Positions 9,417 to 18,968 are shown, counted from the first letter of the stretch. The stretch is DNA of 64,000 nt from Moheibacter sediminis (GCF_900176425.1 NZ_FWXS01000008.1:62001-126000); one strand, 5' to 3'. Notes: generated by a model not told the origin, from the letters alone. A program made the numbers and translations.

Positions 9417-9432
9417 CGAAAAATCAAAAAGA

Positions 9433-9466
9433 AAAAGAAGCTGAACCCGAAAGTGCAACTTCTTTT
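9433..9466 (-). terminator. terminator-like hairpin downstream of the metallophosphoesterase gene
   Basis: Arms AAAAGAAGCTGAAC (9433-9446) and GTGCAACTTCTTTT (9453-9466) pair with two mismatches around a 6-nt loop. It lies 20 nt after the stop codon of the minus-strand metallophosphoesterase gene. A close copy is at 12310-12343. Confidence 0.65.
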
Positions 9467-9485
9467 CTACTATATCTAAGATAAT

Positions 9486-12221
9486 TTACTTAATGATGAT
9501 TTTTACAGAATGCAATTTGTTGGAATGAATTTTCAAGATGTAAGTTCCTTTTGGTAAACTTTGGTTGATGATCGAAAAATCATAGTTATTGATGTTTTTT
9601 GACGTATAGAAAAGGTTTCCGGTTAAATCATAAACATCAATTTGCTGGATCGGATATTTTGATTTGATGAAAGTTTTTTCTCCTTGCTTCGTTGGATTTG
9701 GATAAACCTGAATAGCCGGAGCATTTTCATTCTCGTAATTACCCATTGTCGGATCCACAACTTCAAATTCCACTCGGTTAGAAACTTCGGTATAAGAGTC
9801 ATTGGTAAACATTACGATGAAGTATTCACCTGTATCAGTTGGTAACGCGGGTTCACTGATAATAGTGGTTCCTTCCGGTAATCCGTCGAAATAAGTATAA
9901 CTCAACAGTTCATCTACATTTGGATCATCTCCTTCGTGATAAATTCCTAACCAATCTTTAATGATTCCTGGGCCATCTGACCAAGTAGCAATGATATTTT
10001 CATTCAAGTTATAGACAGTTTTATTGATGGCCAATTGTGTGATATGCTCACCTACTTGGAAAAATACTTTATTTCCAATACTGTTGTAACCGTCTTGTAA
10101 ATAGTATTCTGCATAGTAATATCCTTTTGTCAAACCATCAAAAGCAAAAGTTCCGTTTTCTTCTGTTACATATCTCCATAGAGCTGAAGTTTGTGTACCG
10201 GGAATATGCCCGACCTTGTAAATGCCAATCCAGTCATTTGCAAAATGCGGAGCTTCTTCAAAAGTAATATTGATTGTTTCTCCTTCTTCGTACATCTCTT
10301 TATCGGTTTCCAATCGAACAAATGGACCAACATAGAAATAACTTCTTTCGGCAGCTTCCGTATATCCGCCGTCTCCAAAAATGCTTGCATAGTACCTTCC
10401 TGCATCCGGTAATCCATTGAAAGTCATAGTCCCGCTAGTCTGTCCATTTAAATAGCTCCATAATTGAGAAGGAGAAGAGGAGCCGGGTGTTTGATCGGCT
10501 TTGTATAACCCAATCCATGCACTAGGGTGGTCCGGTGCATCTGTGAAAATTACCTGAATTGATGAGTTTTGAGCATAGGCAATTGTATCTGTTTCAATAT
10601 GTGTGTCAACTACAATGCTATTGATGATAGTGAATTCTTTTGTATCACTCCATTCGGACCAGCTTAAGTTTTCATCCCTGTATCGGGCTTTTATAAAATA
10701 ATTTCCATTTGGAATTTCATTTTCTTCGATGGTGAATTTGGTGATGTCCACTCCTAAATTCAGGTTCGCAGTAGAGTCAACTTGTGAGCCAACCGGACCG
10801 TATAAATTCTCAAAATCACGGTAAACTTCTTTTTCCATGATAGTGAATTCAGGTGTTTTTGAAATTTGGAATTGGGTTGTGTTCAGATTTTGATCGGTAG
10901 TTGTCTGGTAAGCAGAACCTTCAATTGCCAGGGGTAATTCTGATTCAGCAGGGAATTCAGTTAGGATTTCAGGTTTTTCAGGTGCTGGTAATCCTTTGTA
11001 ATGGTGGAATTCATCCATTAACTCATTGTCTTTCCATTGGTACACACTTCCGATTGAATAATTTTCCACGTCAAAAGTTTCGTTTTCCACATCGATATCT
11101 ATAATTTGATAAATCCAGTTAGAAATTGTTTTCTGAACATCTTCAAAATCTTGTTCAACAGACATTCCCCAATATTGATCCCAAGCAACTCCACCTGAAA
11201 TGATTTGATAGGTAGGAGTATCTTTCAATTGTCCCCTGTGGTACAAATGATGATGAGCTCCAATGTGCAAAATGTGTTTTGGAGAAGTAGTCAAAACCGG
11301 AATTACAGAGTTTCTGATCCAGGTTGAGATGTCACCGACGTATTGTTCTGCCTGATAAGGCCTGTGCCCTAAAGAAATGATCCAATCTACCGTATCATCA
11401 TTGTTGGCTGCATTTACAACTTGCATTATCCAGCTTAGTTGTGTCGCGCTTGGATGTTCGGTATCGGTAGCGATAAATAAAACGTTTCCAACTTGATTAG
11501 CATAATAATTCTCAGTTCCTGAAGAAATTCCTTGATAAGACATTTCTTCCAAAACAAAATGGTCATAATAAGCTTGCATTCCAAGCGTTCCATACGTTTC
11601 ATGATTTCCTACAAGTGTTTGGATTGGTAAAAACGACGAAAGCGCTTTATTCTTTCTGAAATGTACATGTTCGTAGTGGTCTAATGTTCCTACATCCACC
11701 TGGTCACCAACCATTATCGTCATGATAATATTGTCAGACGGATCGCTTTCATATCCCCATTTTTCAGCAATTTTTCTACGCGCGGCAGAAACCAGTGAGT
11801 CAAAACGAGGGACGTTCCTCATCTGGTTATCTCCCAAAACAAGGAAACGAAGGTGCCCGTCTTCTGTTGAAGCTTGTCCTGCCAAAGGCATGGTTCGGAA
11901 CGAAAAAACGTCTGAAGTTAAGCTTCCGGTTTTTATACGGTAATAATACTTGGTATTGGGCTGTAGATTCTGAATTTTTGCCGTGTGATAGAAATAATTT
12001 GCATTATACCCAACGTCAGAAAGAATTTGGTTGCTTCCGTTGATCGATTGGTTTAAATTAGAAGGAGAACTTCCATATTCAACTATAGTTTCGGGGTTTG
12101 ATTCGGTTTTCCAATTGACATAAATGGAAGTAGGTGTGGGAGCTTGTAAGTAAGGAAACAGCTCCTGACCACTTAAAAAAGCAGCTGCTAAAAGCAAAAT
12201 TAGGAGATTGAAATTTTTCAT
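9486..12221 (-). CDS. secreted metallophosphoesterase with Ig-like repeats and T9SS sorting domain
   Basis: A 911-residue exported protein. After a signal peptide (about 1-18) comes a fibronectin-III-like domain like the N-terminal domain of purple acid phosphatases (about 20-110). A calcineurin-like phosphoesterase follows (about 120-345), with metal-binding motifs GDNQMRN, GDQVDVG, GNHETYG, GHRPY and GAHHHLYH. Three tandem Ig-like repeats occupy about 540-810, each with a W(I/L)G(I/L)Y core. The C-terminus (about 835-911, starting VYPNPT) is a type A Por sorting domain, so the enzyme should leave the cell through type IX secretion. A TAGCTTTG promoter element lies upstream. Likely a surface or secreted phosphatase; its substrate is unknown. 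Confidence 0.9.
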   Translation of the reverse strand: MKNFNLLILLLAAAFLSGQELFPYLQAPTPTSIYVNWKTESNPETIVEYGSSPSNLNQSINGSNQILSDVGYNANYFYHTAKIQNLQPNTKYYYRIKTGSLTSDVFSFRTMPLAGQASTEDGHLRFLVLGDNQMRNVPRFDSLVSAARRKIAEKWGYESDPSDNIIMTIMVGDQVDVGTLDHYEHVHFRKNKALSSFLPIQTLVGNHETYGTLGMQAYYDHFVLEEMSYQGISSGTENYYANQVGNVLFIATDTEHPSATQLSWIMQVVNAANNDDTVDWIISLGHRPYQAEQYVGDISTWIRNSVIPVLTTSPKHILHIGAHHHLYHRGQLKDTPTYQIISGGVAWDQYWGMSVEQDFEDVQKTISNWIYQIIDIDVENETFDVENYSIGSVYQWKDNELMDEFHHYKGLPAPEKPEILTEFPAESELPLAIEGSAYQTTTDQNLNTTQFQISKTPEFTIMEKEVYRDFENLYGPVGSQVDSTANLNLGVDITKFTIEENEIPNGNYFIKARYRDENLSWSEWSDTKEFTIINSIVVDTHIETDTIAYAQNSSIQVIFTDAPDHPSAWIGLYKADQTPGSSSPSQLWSYLNGQTSGTMTFNGLPDAGRYYASIFGDGGYTEAAERSYFYVGPFVRLETDKEMYEEGETINITFEEAPHFANDWIGIYKVGHIPGTQTSALWRYVTEENGTFAFDGLTKGYYYAEYYLQDGYNSIGNKVFFQVGEHITQLAINKTVYNLNENIIATWSDGPGIIKDWLGIYHEGDDPNVDELLSYTYFDGLPEGTTIISEPALPTDTGEYFIVMFTNDSYTEVSNRVEFEVVDPTMGNYENENAPAIQVYPNPTKQGEKTFIKSKYPIQQIDVYDLTGNLFYTSKNINNYDFSIINQSLPKGTYILKIHSNKLHSVKIIIK

Positions 12222-12244
12222 TTTGTGTGAATTTAATTATTGCG

Positions 12245-12252
12245 CAAAGCTA
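12245..12252 (-). promoter_or_regulatory. -7 promoter element of the metallophosphoesterase gene
   Basis: Minus strand reads TAGCTTTG, matching TAnnTTTG, 24 nt upstream of the start codon at 12221. Confidence 0.5.
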
Positions 12253-12309
12253 AATTCACAAAGAAATGAAGACGTTAAACAGATATTATTTAAATGTTAA
12301 AATTAAACA

Positions 12310-12343
12310 AAAAGAAGCTGAACTGTACAGTACAACTTCTTTT
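12310..12343 (-). terminator. terminator-like hairpin, copy of the one at 9433-9466
   Basis: Arms AAAAGAAGCTGAAC and GTACAACTTCTTTT flank the loop TGTACA. The arms match the copy at 9433-9466 except for one base. It lies 125 nt downstream of the HsdR-like gene and upstream of the metallophosphoesterase promoter. Confidence 0.6.
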
Positions 12344-12467
12344 CTAACACACATGAGAACAATTTTTACATGGCAAATTTAGAAACAGTAAATGGGCTGT
12401 GCGTTAGGTAAACATTAATTAGCTGGGATTTTTGTATGATTTTTGGCAGGGAAATTTTATTGGTTTA

Positions 12468-13538
12468 TTAATTTTGTTCAATGTAATTTAAAAGTGATTT
12501 TTCTAAATCTTCCGAATGATTATAAATATCATCCAGTGAGAAAATTTCGTGTTTGATTTCTTTTTTAGATTCATCAATGACTGCTAAATATTTCTTTCCA
12601 CCATTTAAATAAAGCCTGCAAATAGATTTTCGGTTATTATCATCTAACAAAATTGCAAAATAAGATTGAGCGTCACGATAATGAATTCGAGCGCCTTCAA
12701 CCTTATTTCTCAAAATAGCTTTAACAATATAAAAACCTTCCAATTCTTCTTCGGTTGTCACAATATCAGAGTCCTTTAAAGTTGGGTGCGAAATAATTTC
12801 GGCTTGTTCAGATTCTATATCCTGCTCTTTTGTGAGCGCATTCTTCAGCCTATCTGTTATATTATCACTTAAGTATTGTTGAAATGAAGCTTTGATTAAA
12901 TTTCGGAACAATTCAATTATCTTGGCATTTACCTGGCCGGTATAAACTTGTTTTGCTAAATATCTAATGAAATCGTCACTTGGTTCTGTAAGTTCAGAGT
13001 GAATGATTTTCTTTAATTCGTTAGTATATTTTAGTTCATTTGCGGTGTTTGTAATATTGTCAACATCAAAAATTGATTTATGAAATTTTTTAAGTTCCTC
13101 AATTTGAAATGGTTTGATGTTCGTTATATCAAATGAAAAAAAAGATTTCATATCCATTCTGTTGGGAGTGTCCAAATCTGTATAAAATTTGAAGACAATT
13201 CCATTTGTCAAGATGGCAAATTTTGCTTTTGTTGTATGAAAGTATCTGAACAATTGTGATTCCTTATTAACATCCAAAGAATCGATATGACATTTGCATT
13301 CAATCAAAATCACGGGCTGTCCATCTTTCATAATTGCATAATCAATCTTTTCACCTTTTTTGATTCCAATGTCAGCAATTAATTCAGGAACAACTTCTAA
13401 AGGATTAAATACATCATAGCCTAATTCTTTAATAAAAGGCATAATGAACGCGTTTTTAGTAGCTTCTTCCGTAAGTACTTGGCTTTTAAGTTTTTCTATT
13501 CTGTCACCAAGCATTTTGATTTGGTCTTTAAATTCCAT
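12468..13538 (-). CDS. HsdR N-terminal-like PD-(D/E)XK nuclease, stand-alone
   Basis: A 356-residue protein whose N-terminal half resembles the nuclease domain of type I restriction HsdR subunits. A PD-(D/E)XK-type active site is visible as D66 (KIDYAIM) with E80 and K82 (LIECK), preceded by an acidic residue in LEVVPE. There is no helicase domain, and no HsdM or HsdS gene lies nearby, so this is not a complete restriction system. The C-terminal part (about 240-356) is of unknown type. Such stand-alone HSDR_N proteins are widespread and poorly understood; a defence role is possible but unproven. The tRNA-His gene lies upstream. Confidence 0.8.
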   Translation of the reverse strand: MEFKDQIKMLGDRIEKLKSQVLTEEATKNAFIMPFIKELGYDVFNPLEVVPELIADIGIKKGEKIDYAIMKDGQPVILIECKCHIDSLDVNKESQLFRYFHTTKAKFAILTNGIVFKFYTDLDTPNRMDMKSFFSFDITNIKPFQIEELKKFHKSIFDVDNITNTANELKYTNELKKIIHSELTEPSDDFIRYLAKQVYTGQVNAKIIELFRNLIKASFQQYLSDNITDRLKNALTKEQDIESEQAEIISHPTLKDSDIVTTEEELEGFYIVKAILRNKVEGARIHYRDAQSYFAILLDDNNRKSICRLYLNGGKKYLAVIDESKKEIKHEIFSLDDIYNHSEDLEKSLLNYIEQN

Positions 13539-13643
13539 AGCAGATATTTATTTAAATTTCAATTAAAATGCTAAGGTTGTACCTATTTACAGATAAAAAT
13601 TACGGGAATCCGTAAAGAGAAAAAGATTTAAAATTTAAGAAAC

Positions 13644-13675
13644 AAAAAAAGTCCCGAATTTCTTCAGGACTTTTT
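13644..13675 (-). terminator. terminator of tRNA-His
   Basis: A perfect 9-bp stem AAAAAGTCC/GGACTTTTT (13646-13654 with 13667-13675) has a 12-nt loop. It lies immediately downstream of tRNA-His on the minus strand. Confidence 0.85.
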
Positions 13676-13676
13676 G

Positions 13677-13751
13677 GGTGAATGACCGGGTTCGAACCGG
13701 CGACCTCCGGAACCACAATCCGGCGCTCTAACCAACTGAGCTACAATCACC
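13677..13751 (-). tRNA. tRNA-His (anticodon GTG)
   Basis: Cloverleaf on the minus strand. The anticodon stem CCGGA/TCCGG surrounds loop TTGTGGT, giving anticodon GTG. The acceptor GTGATTG/CATTCAC has one U-U mismatch. The extra G at -1 (complement of 13751) faces a C at position 73, the identity pair of tRNA-His. The T-loop is TTCGAAC. A complete CCA is not encoded. Confidence 0.97.
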
Positions 13752-13826
13752 ATTTTTCAATTGGACTGCAAATATAATAATAATTTGAATTCCATAATTC
13801 AAAATTTAAAATTTTTCATTCAAAAT

Positions 13827-14528
13827 TTAAACAAGTCCTTCAAAATCTTTCAGTCCCAAATAGCCTTTCAGCATAAATCCTTCGCCGGCTTCCGTACCTA
13901 TCAACATCCCTAAATCTCTGGCTCTGTTGGTGATGCTGTCCTGAAATTGCGGTGAAGATATGGGCGTATTCGGTTCTTGATTGGTGGCGTCAAAAAACTG
14001 CGTTTTATAAGCCAAACAAGATTTTAATTTTGTTTCTACAAATTCCGAAACATCCAGAACGAAGTCCGGTTTGAGCGGATACCATTGGATGTAATGGAAA
14101 ATATGTTTCGGGCGCCATGCTTCCTGACCGGTTTCAATTTTCTTTAAACCTGAAAGAAAACAAGCATCTTCCACCAAGGCAGAACCTTTCGGATGGTCAA
14201 TGTGCCGATCGTCAATTGCATTGCACAGCACAATTTCAGGTTGATATTTGCGAATAATTTCGATGATTTTCATTTGATGCGCTTCATCATTTGTAAAAAA
14301 CCCATCCCGAAATCCTAAATTTTCACGAACAGCTACACCAAGAATTTTGGCAGCATCAGCCGCTTCTGAATCACGCGTTTCAGCCGTGCCGCGTGTCCCT
14401 AACTCGCCACGCGTCAAATCTAAAATTCCGACTTTTTTCCCATCGTGAACCATTTTGGCAACAGTTGCACCAGCACCTAATTCCACATCATCGGGATGCG
14501 CGCCGATAGCTAATATATCTAATTTCAT
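13827..14528 (-). CDS. bshB1: bacillithiol biosynthesis deacetylase BshB1
   Basis: Deacetylates N-acetylglucosaminyl-malate, the second step of bacillithiol synthesis, in the cytoplasm. The 233-residue protein has the LmbE/PIG-L zinc motif AHPDD (residues 10-14), the family stretch TRGELGTRG, and the second metal motif HIDHP near residue 110. The match to the BshB1 subfamily is close along its length. bshA and bshC are not in this window. It is a single gene; the upstream region holds a decayed toxin gene. Confidence 0.95.
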   Translation of the reverse strand: MKLDILAIGAHPDDVELGAGATVAKMVHDGKKVGILDLTRGELGTRGTAETRDSEAADAAKILGVAVRENLGFRDGFFTNDEAHQMKIIEIIRKYQPEIVLCNAIDDRHIDHPKGSALVEDACFLSGLKKIETGQEAWRPKHIFHYIQWYPLKPDFVLDVSEFVETKLKSCLAYKTQFFDATNQEPNTPISSPQFQDSITNRARDLGMLIGTEAGEGFMLKGYLGLKDFEGLV

Positions 14529-14617
14529 TTATTCAAAATTTAGTTTAAAGTTTCAGATTGAATGTTGGAAGTTGAAAATTTAAATAACCAATAATCATTT
14601 GTTGTTTTCTAGAATTT

Positions 14618-14878
14618 TTAAAAGTCTTTAGGGTCTGTACGGCTGTCCCAGAAAGCTGTTATGATGATTTCTTGGGCAGTGATTTTATAAAAAATGCTAA
14701 AATTATCTAATGGAGAAATTGTGATTTCATTAAAATCAGTTACTTTGTTCGATAATGGATTCTCTGCTACTAGCTTTGTCCTTTCAACCAATCTCAGGAG
14801 TTTTTTGAATAAAAATTGGATTGATTTCTTTTGTCCATTGCTTCTTGAGAAATAAGATTGCCATTTTTTAATTATGAA
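14618..14878 (-). pseudogene. ParE/RelE-family toxin remnant
   Basis: The 435-nt gap between bshB1 and the glutathione peroxidase gene holds an 86-codon open frame on the minus strand with no ATG, GTG or TTG start; an in-frame stop precedes it directly. Its translation has the marks of ParE/RelE toxins. These are WQSYFSRSNG (family: YW..RNG), a leucine-rich helix LFKKLLRLVERTKL, the FSIFYKI strand, and the conserved ending IIITAFWDSRTDPKDF. The N-terminal strand and start are missing, and no intact antitoxin is present. A short open stretch in another frame (about 14881-14935) could be the tail of a lost antitoxin. I read it as a decayed toxin gene. Confidence 0.7.
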
Positions 14879-14963
14879 TTATAAATATCAGAAATTTTGA
14901 TGATTTTCCCAATTAATTTTAATGTTTCAGGCTAAACACTTTAAAGTTCAAACATCAAACCTA

Positions 14964-15515
14964 TTATTTTCTCTCAATCCACTTCGAGATTTTCTTGCTG
15001 TCGGGAGTTGTAATAGAATAGAAATAATCCTCAAAAGTTCCATCTTCGTTGATGATATATTTTTGGAAATTCCATTTGACAGAAGAATTCTTTTTACCGT
15101 TTAATTCTTTTTTGGTAAGGAATTCATAAATAGGAGCGATGCTATCGCCTTTAACAGAAATTTTGCTCATCATAGGGAAAGTTACACCGTAATTGAGTCG
15201 GCAGTATTCTGCAATTTCTTCATTGCTTCCCGGGTCTTGCTGTCCGAAATCATTCGAAGGAAATCCGACAATCACAAAATTATCGTCTTTGTATTTTTGG
15301 TACAAATCTTCTAATCCGTCAAACTGAGGCGTGAAACCGCATTTGGAAGCGGTATTTACAATCAGGATTTTTTTACCTTTCAAATCAGCGAAATTGAATT
15401 CATCTCCGTTGATGTCTTCAACCTTGAAATCATATATTGTTTTCATTTCTTTTTTATTTTGAGCCTGACAGCTAACCAGACTGATTAAAATTACGAATAA
15501 ACTTAAAATTCTCAT
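14964..15515 (-). CDS. glutathione peroxidase-family thiol peroxidase lipoprotein
   Basis: Reduces hydrogen peroxide or organic hydroperoxides, probably using thioredoxin-type donors. The 183-residue protein has a lipobox (LVSC, Cys16), so it is likely tethered in the periplasm. The peroxidatic Cys59 is in NTASKCGFTPQ, Gln93 in FGQQDPG, and Trp148/Asn149 in VKWNFQK, forming the family's catalytic set. A likely resolving Cys105 (EYCRLNYG) marks the thioredoxin-dependent type. The start codon overlaps the stop of ccsBA by 4 nt (ATGA), so the two are translationally linked; both act on periplasmic redox chemistry. Confidence 0.93.
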   Translation of the reverse strand: MRILSLFVILISLVSCQAQNKKEMKTIYDFKVEDINGDEFNFADLKGKKILIVNTASKCGFTPQFDGLEDLYQKYKDDNFVIVGFPSNDFGQQDPGSNEEIAEYCRLNYGVTFPMMSKISVKGDSIAPIYEFLTKKELNGKKNSSVKWNFQKYIINEDGTFEDYFYSITTPDSKKISKWIERK

Positions 15516-18500
15516 TTATTTAAAGTTTTAAAATTTTTCTTTTTTGGGTTAAATTTCTTATCCCGAAGATACGAAACGATTGTCAAAATTAACATCGATA
15601 CAGCTGTGATGTAAATCCAATTTGGAATCGGAATCGGGTCACCCGCCGCATATGAGTGCAATCCTGACAAATAATAATTTACTCCAAAATAAGTCATAAT
15701 TATCGACCAAACCGCCCACATACTTGCCATGTTGAAAACCCATTTTCCACGCAATCCCGGAACCAAACGCAAGTGTAACACAATTGCATAAACAATGACT
15801 GAAATAAATGCCCAGGTTTCTTTCGGATCCCAGCTCCAGTAGCGTCCCCAGCTTTCATTTGCCCACATTCCTCCCAAGAAAGTTCCAATGGTTAATGCAA
15901 ATAAACCAATGGTTATGGACATTTCACTGACGATGGTGATTTCTTTCAGTGAATGTTTGATTTTTTTAGTTGGTTTAAATAATAATAGAATCAATGAAAT
16001 CACAGAAATTACTGCTGATAATCCAAAGAATCCATAGCTGGAAGTGATGATTCCAACATGAACCATTAACCAATAAGACTTTAGAACCGGAACCAATGGC
16101 GTAATTTGGGGATCTAATAATCCGCCGCCGTGTGCAAACCCCATCATAATCGTCGCCACGATTGCTCCCGTCGCTGGAATGAATGCGTTTCTGTTTTTGT
16201 ATAATAATAATCCAGCCAAAACGCCAACCCATGATATGAAAATAATCGCTTCATAACCATTGCTCCAAGGCGCGTGACCTGATAAATACCAGCGAATTGC
16301 CAATCCAATTAAATGAATTGTAAAAATTAAAATCAATAATCCGATGAAAGTATTGGTCAGATAATGAACAAATTTTCGCGCTTTCGTTTCCGAACCTAAA
16401 ACTTCAATGAATGTCAATAGAACCAAAATTCCTCCAATCATGCTATACGCAATCATCAACCACAAGAAAACATTGAATTTGTTGTATAAAATTTCGATAT
16501 TGACTTTCGTTTCAGAAGGCAATACATTTTTTCCCCATTCTTTTTGGTAAGCATCGATTTCTGCAAGTGATTTGTCAGCGGCTTTCCAATCATTGGTTTG
16601 CATTCCTTGTTTAATGGTGTTCAGGTATTTAGAAATGAATCCATAAGCAACAGAATCAATTTCTACAGCGCTTTCTTCGGTACTGTAAATCCAGCTCACC
16701 CACATTTCTCCCGGATCATTTTTTACAGGAATTATTTTGGTGAAATAACCATAAGCAACGTTATTGAAAACATTGAATCTTTCAGTCAGGTTGATTACTT
16801 CATCGTCATATTTTGTGCGGTCTGCAGGACGTTTGCTGAATGCGGAATTGTATTGTTTTTCCAATATGTATTGTCCTGTCGCCGGGTCAATTAAATTCAA
16901 ATAAGAAGTATAGCCACCCCTAAAACCAATAGTTCCTTCTATGACTTTTGTTTCTTCTTTTAACCTGTCTCCACCTGAATTTTGTACATAAATCAGCGGT
17001 GCATCAGCCCAGGAAGCCGGATCGATCTGCAAGGAAATGAACCATTGCTCTGCAGAAATTCCTTCAAATTTGTCTTTTTTATGAATTTTTCTAATCAATT
17101 CCAATGCGTGTGTATTCATCGGTTTGATTCTTCCCTCAAAATCCTGAACGAGTAATCTTCCAAATTTATCTGCATGTGTTTTATCGACCATCGCTCGCTG
17201 TCCCAAAGAATCCGGATGCGTAAACTGAGATGCAGGATTCATTTGCGGAGCAGAATGCCCGTGAATGGAATCTTGTGCAAATGCCAATCCCGACAAGAAT
17301 ATAAACGGAACTAAAATTAATTTTTTCTTGATTAAATTCTTTTTGTTTAAATTTTTCAATTGAGAATTCAAACTCCAAAAATGTGTTCCTTTCCAGAAAA
17401 GTGTCGCAAACATTCCGAAGAAAAGTAAAAAATATCCAACATAAGTGATATTCGTTCCCCACCAATCTGCGTTTACAGAAAGAATTGTTCCTGTTTCGTC
17501 CGGGAAATAACTCGCCTGGAAAAAGCGGTAACCTTTGTAATCCATCACATTATTCATGTAAACATGCTGCGGATTTTCTTTTCCTTCATCGATTACGGTA
17601 ATTTCACTTTCGAATGAAGAAGGATTTGTAGAACCCGGATATCTGTCCAAAATGAAATCATCTAAACGAATCGAAAATGGCGTATTAATTACTTTAGATC
17701 CATAACCGATTGAAACACTTAATCCGTTGATATTAGTGTCTTTGCTAAATGCAGTCAAGCCTCTTCCACCAATAATGGTCAACGTATCTTTTTCACTTCC
17801 TGAACTTACTTCAACAGTAATTGCGCCTGGAAGTTCTTTATCCATGGGATTGGTTTTGTCTCCCTTGTAATAAACCATTTCTCCCTGAAAAGCAGGTTTC
17901 GGGATGATGAATCTTGAATTGTTTAAAGTATAAAGTGTTCTGTAATTGATATTTTGAACAGAATCCACAACAATTTTTCCGGATTGTTGCGCCAATAAAG
18001 CAGAATCCGTAACCATACCTTTTTGTTGTCCTGTCATGGTCATGAATTGTCCGTTGAAAGGCGATTTCATTTTCAAAACTCCTTCATGTTCAAACAATTG
18101 AATCGAACCTGGCATTTCGCGGTTGTAACTCACCATCGACCCGCCAATGTCTTTTATTTCTCCCTCTCCAATGAAATTACTTTGGCGTCCTGATTCGCCC
18201 ATAGAAACCACTTCCAACATCTTTTTGCCGGATTTTGTCGGTTTGATGGAATCTTTTGCCAATGGAACATAATCCAAAGTTCTCAGCGAAACCATCTTAT
18301 CTTCAAACTGGTAATTTCCTTTGAAAGTTCTTTTCAACGGCCATGGCGCATCTTTGGAATTGAAATGTGACATCATATAAGGAAGGTTGTCATATTGCAA
18401 AGCACGTTCGCCATTGTTAATCAATAACTTGAAATAAGTTCTGTCTGAAATGATTTCATTCGTCGTTTCGCCTTCGCCGATGGGCATTTGTCCTTCAAAA

Positions 18501-18796
18501 CTAATATATCGAGTAATGGCTCCCCCGATGAAAATGAAAATAAACGAAAGGTGAAAAATCAACAATGGCCATTTCTCTTTGCGTAACAATCTGTAACGTT
18601 GAATGCTGACAACAAATAAAATGATGAGCCAAAGCATCAGAATTTCAAACCATTTCGCTTCATAAATCAGCGTTTTGGCAGTTGCGGTATCATAATCGTT
18701 CTCAATAAAAGTTGCAACGCCCATGGCGATAGCATATAAGAACAGTAAAACTGTCATGGTTCTAGTGGAAAAGAAAAACTTCTCTAATCTGGTCAT
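15512..18796 (-). CDS. fused cytochrome c biogenesis protein CcsBA (ResB-CcsA)
   Basis: Exports haem and ligates it to apocytochromes c in the system II pathway, in the inner membrane. The 1094-residue protein joins a ResB/CcsB part (about 1-480, four membrane helices and a large periplasmic loop) to a CcsA part (about 760-1075). The haem-handling tryptophan-rich motif WGRYWSWDPKETWAF lies near residue 985. The middle (about 500-760) is periplasmic. One-piece CcsBA is usual in Bacteroidota and Epsilonproteobacteria. A TAATTTTG promoter element lies upstream at 18817-18824. Confidence 0.96.
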   Translation of the reverse strand: MTRLEKFFFSTRTMTVLLFLYAIAMGVATFIENDYDTATAKTLIYEAKWFEILMLWLIILFVVSIQRYRLLRKEKWPLLIFHLSFIFIFIGGAITRYISFEGQMPIGEGETTNEIISDRTYFKLLINNGERALQYDNLPYMMSHFNSKDAPWPLKRTFKGNYQFEDKMVSLRTLDYVPLAKDSIKPTKSGKKMLEVVSMGESGRQSNFIGEGEIKDIGGSMVSYNREMPGSIQLFEHEGVLKMKSPFNGQFMTMTGQQKGMVTDSALLAQQSGKIVVDSVQNINYRTLYTLNNSRFIIPKPAFQGEMVYYKGDKTNPMDKELPGAITVEVSSGSEKDTLTIIGGRGLTAFSKDTNINGLSVSIGYGSKVINTPFSIRLDDFILDRYPGSTNPSSFESEITVIDEGKENPQHVYMNNVMDYKGYRFFQASYFPDETGTILSVNADWWGTNITYVGYFLLFFGMFATLFWKGTHFWSLNSQLKNLNKKNLIKKKLILVPFIFLSGLAFAQDSIHGHSAPQMNPASQFTHPDSLGQRAMVDKTHADKFGRLLVQDFEGRIKPMNTHALELIRKIHKKDKFEGISAEQWFISLQIDPASWADAPLIYVQNSGGDRLKEETKVIEGTIGFRGGYTSYLNLIDPATGQYILEKQYNSAFSKRPADRTKYDDEVINLTERFNVFNNVAYGYFTKIIPVKNDPGEMWVSWIYSTEESAVEIDSVAYGFISKYLNTIKQGMQTNDWKAADKSLAEIDAYQKEWGKNVLPSETKVNIEILYNKFNVFLWLMIAYSMIGGILVLLTFIEVLGSETKARKFVHYLTNTFIGLLILIFTIHLIGLAIRWYLSGHAPWSNGYEAIIFISWVGVLAGLLLYKNRNAFIPATGAIVATIMMGFAHGGGLLDPQITPLVPVLKSYWLMVHVGIITSSYGFFGLSAVISVISLILLLFKPTKKIKHSLKEITIVSEMSITIGLFALTIGTFLGGMWANESWGRYWSWDPKETWAFISVIVYAIVLHLRLVPGLRGKWVFNMASMWAVWSIIMTYFGVNYYLSGLHSYAAGDPIPIPNWIYITAVSMLILTIVSYLRDKKFNPKKKNFKTLNK

Positions 18797-18816
18797 TTGT
18801 GAAATGATTAATCCAA

Positions 18817-18824
18817 CAAAATTA
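18817..18824 (-). promoter_or_regulatory. -7 promoter element of ccsBA
   Basis: Minus strand reads TAATTTTG, matching TAnnTTTG, 21 nt before the ccsBA start codon. Confidence 0.5.
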
Positions 18825-18968
18825 CACCAAGCATCTACATTTAATGCTAAAGGTCAAGTGATTTTTATTAGATATGAATTGAAAAACTTAATTTAAAATT
18901 GTTCTAAATAATTTATTTGCGGACTATTTAAATTTTAATTAAGTTCAGCATCTAATTCAAATGCTGTG

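Noticed and set aside
9387-9458. A longer start for the M49-like peptidase at 9458.
   Set aside because: The extension would put extra sequence before a good lipoprotein signal, and a -7 promoter element lies between the two start codons.
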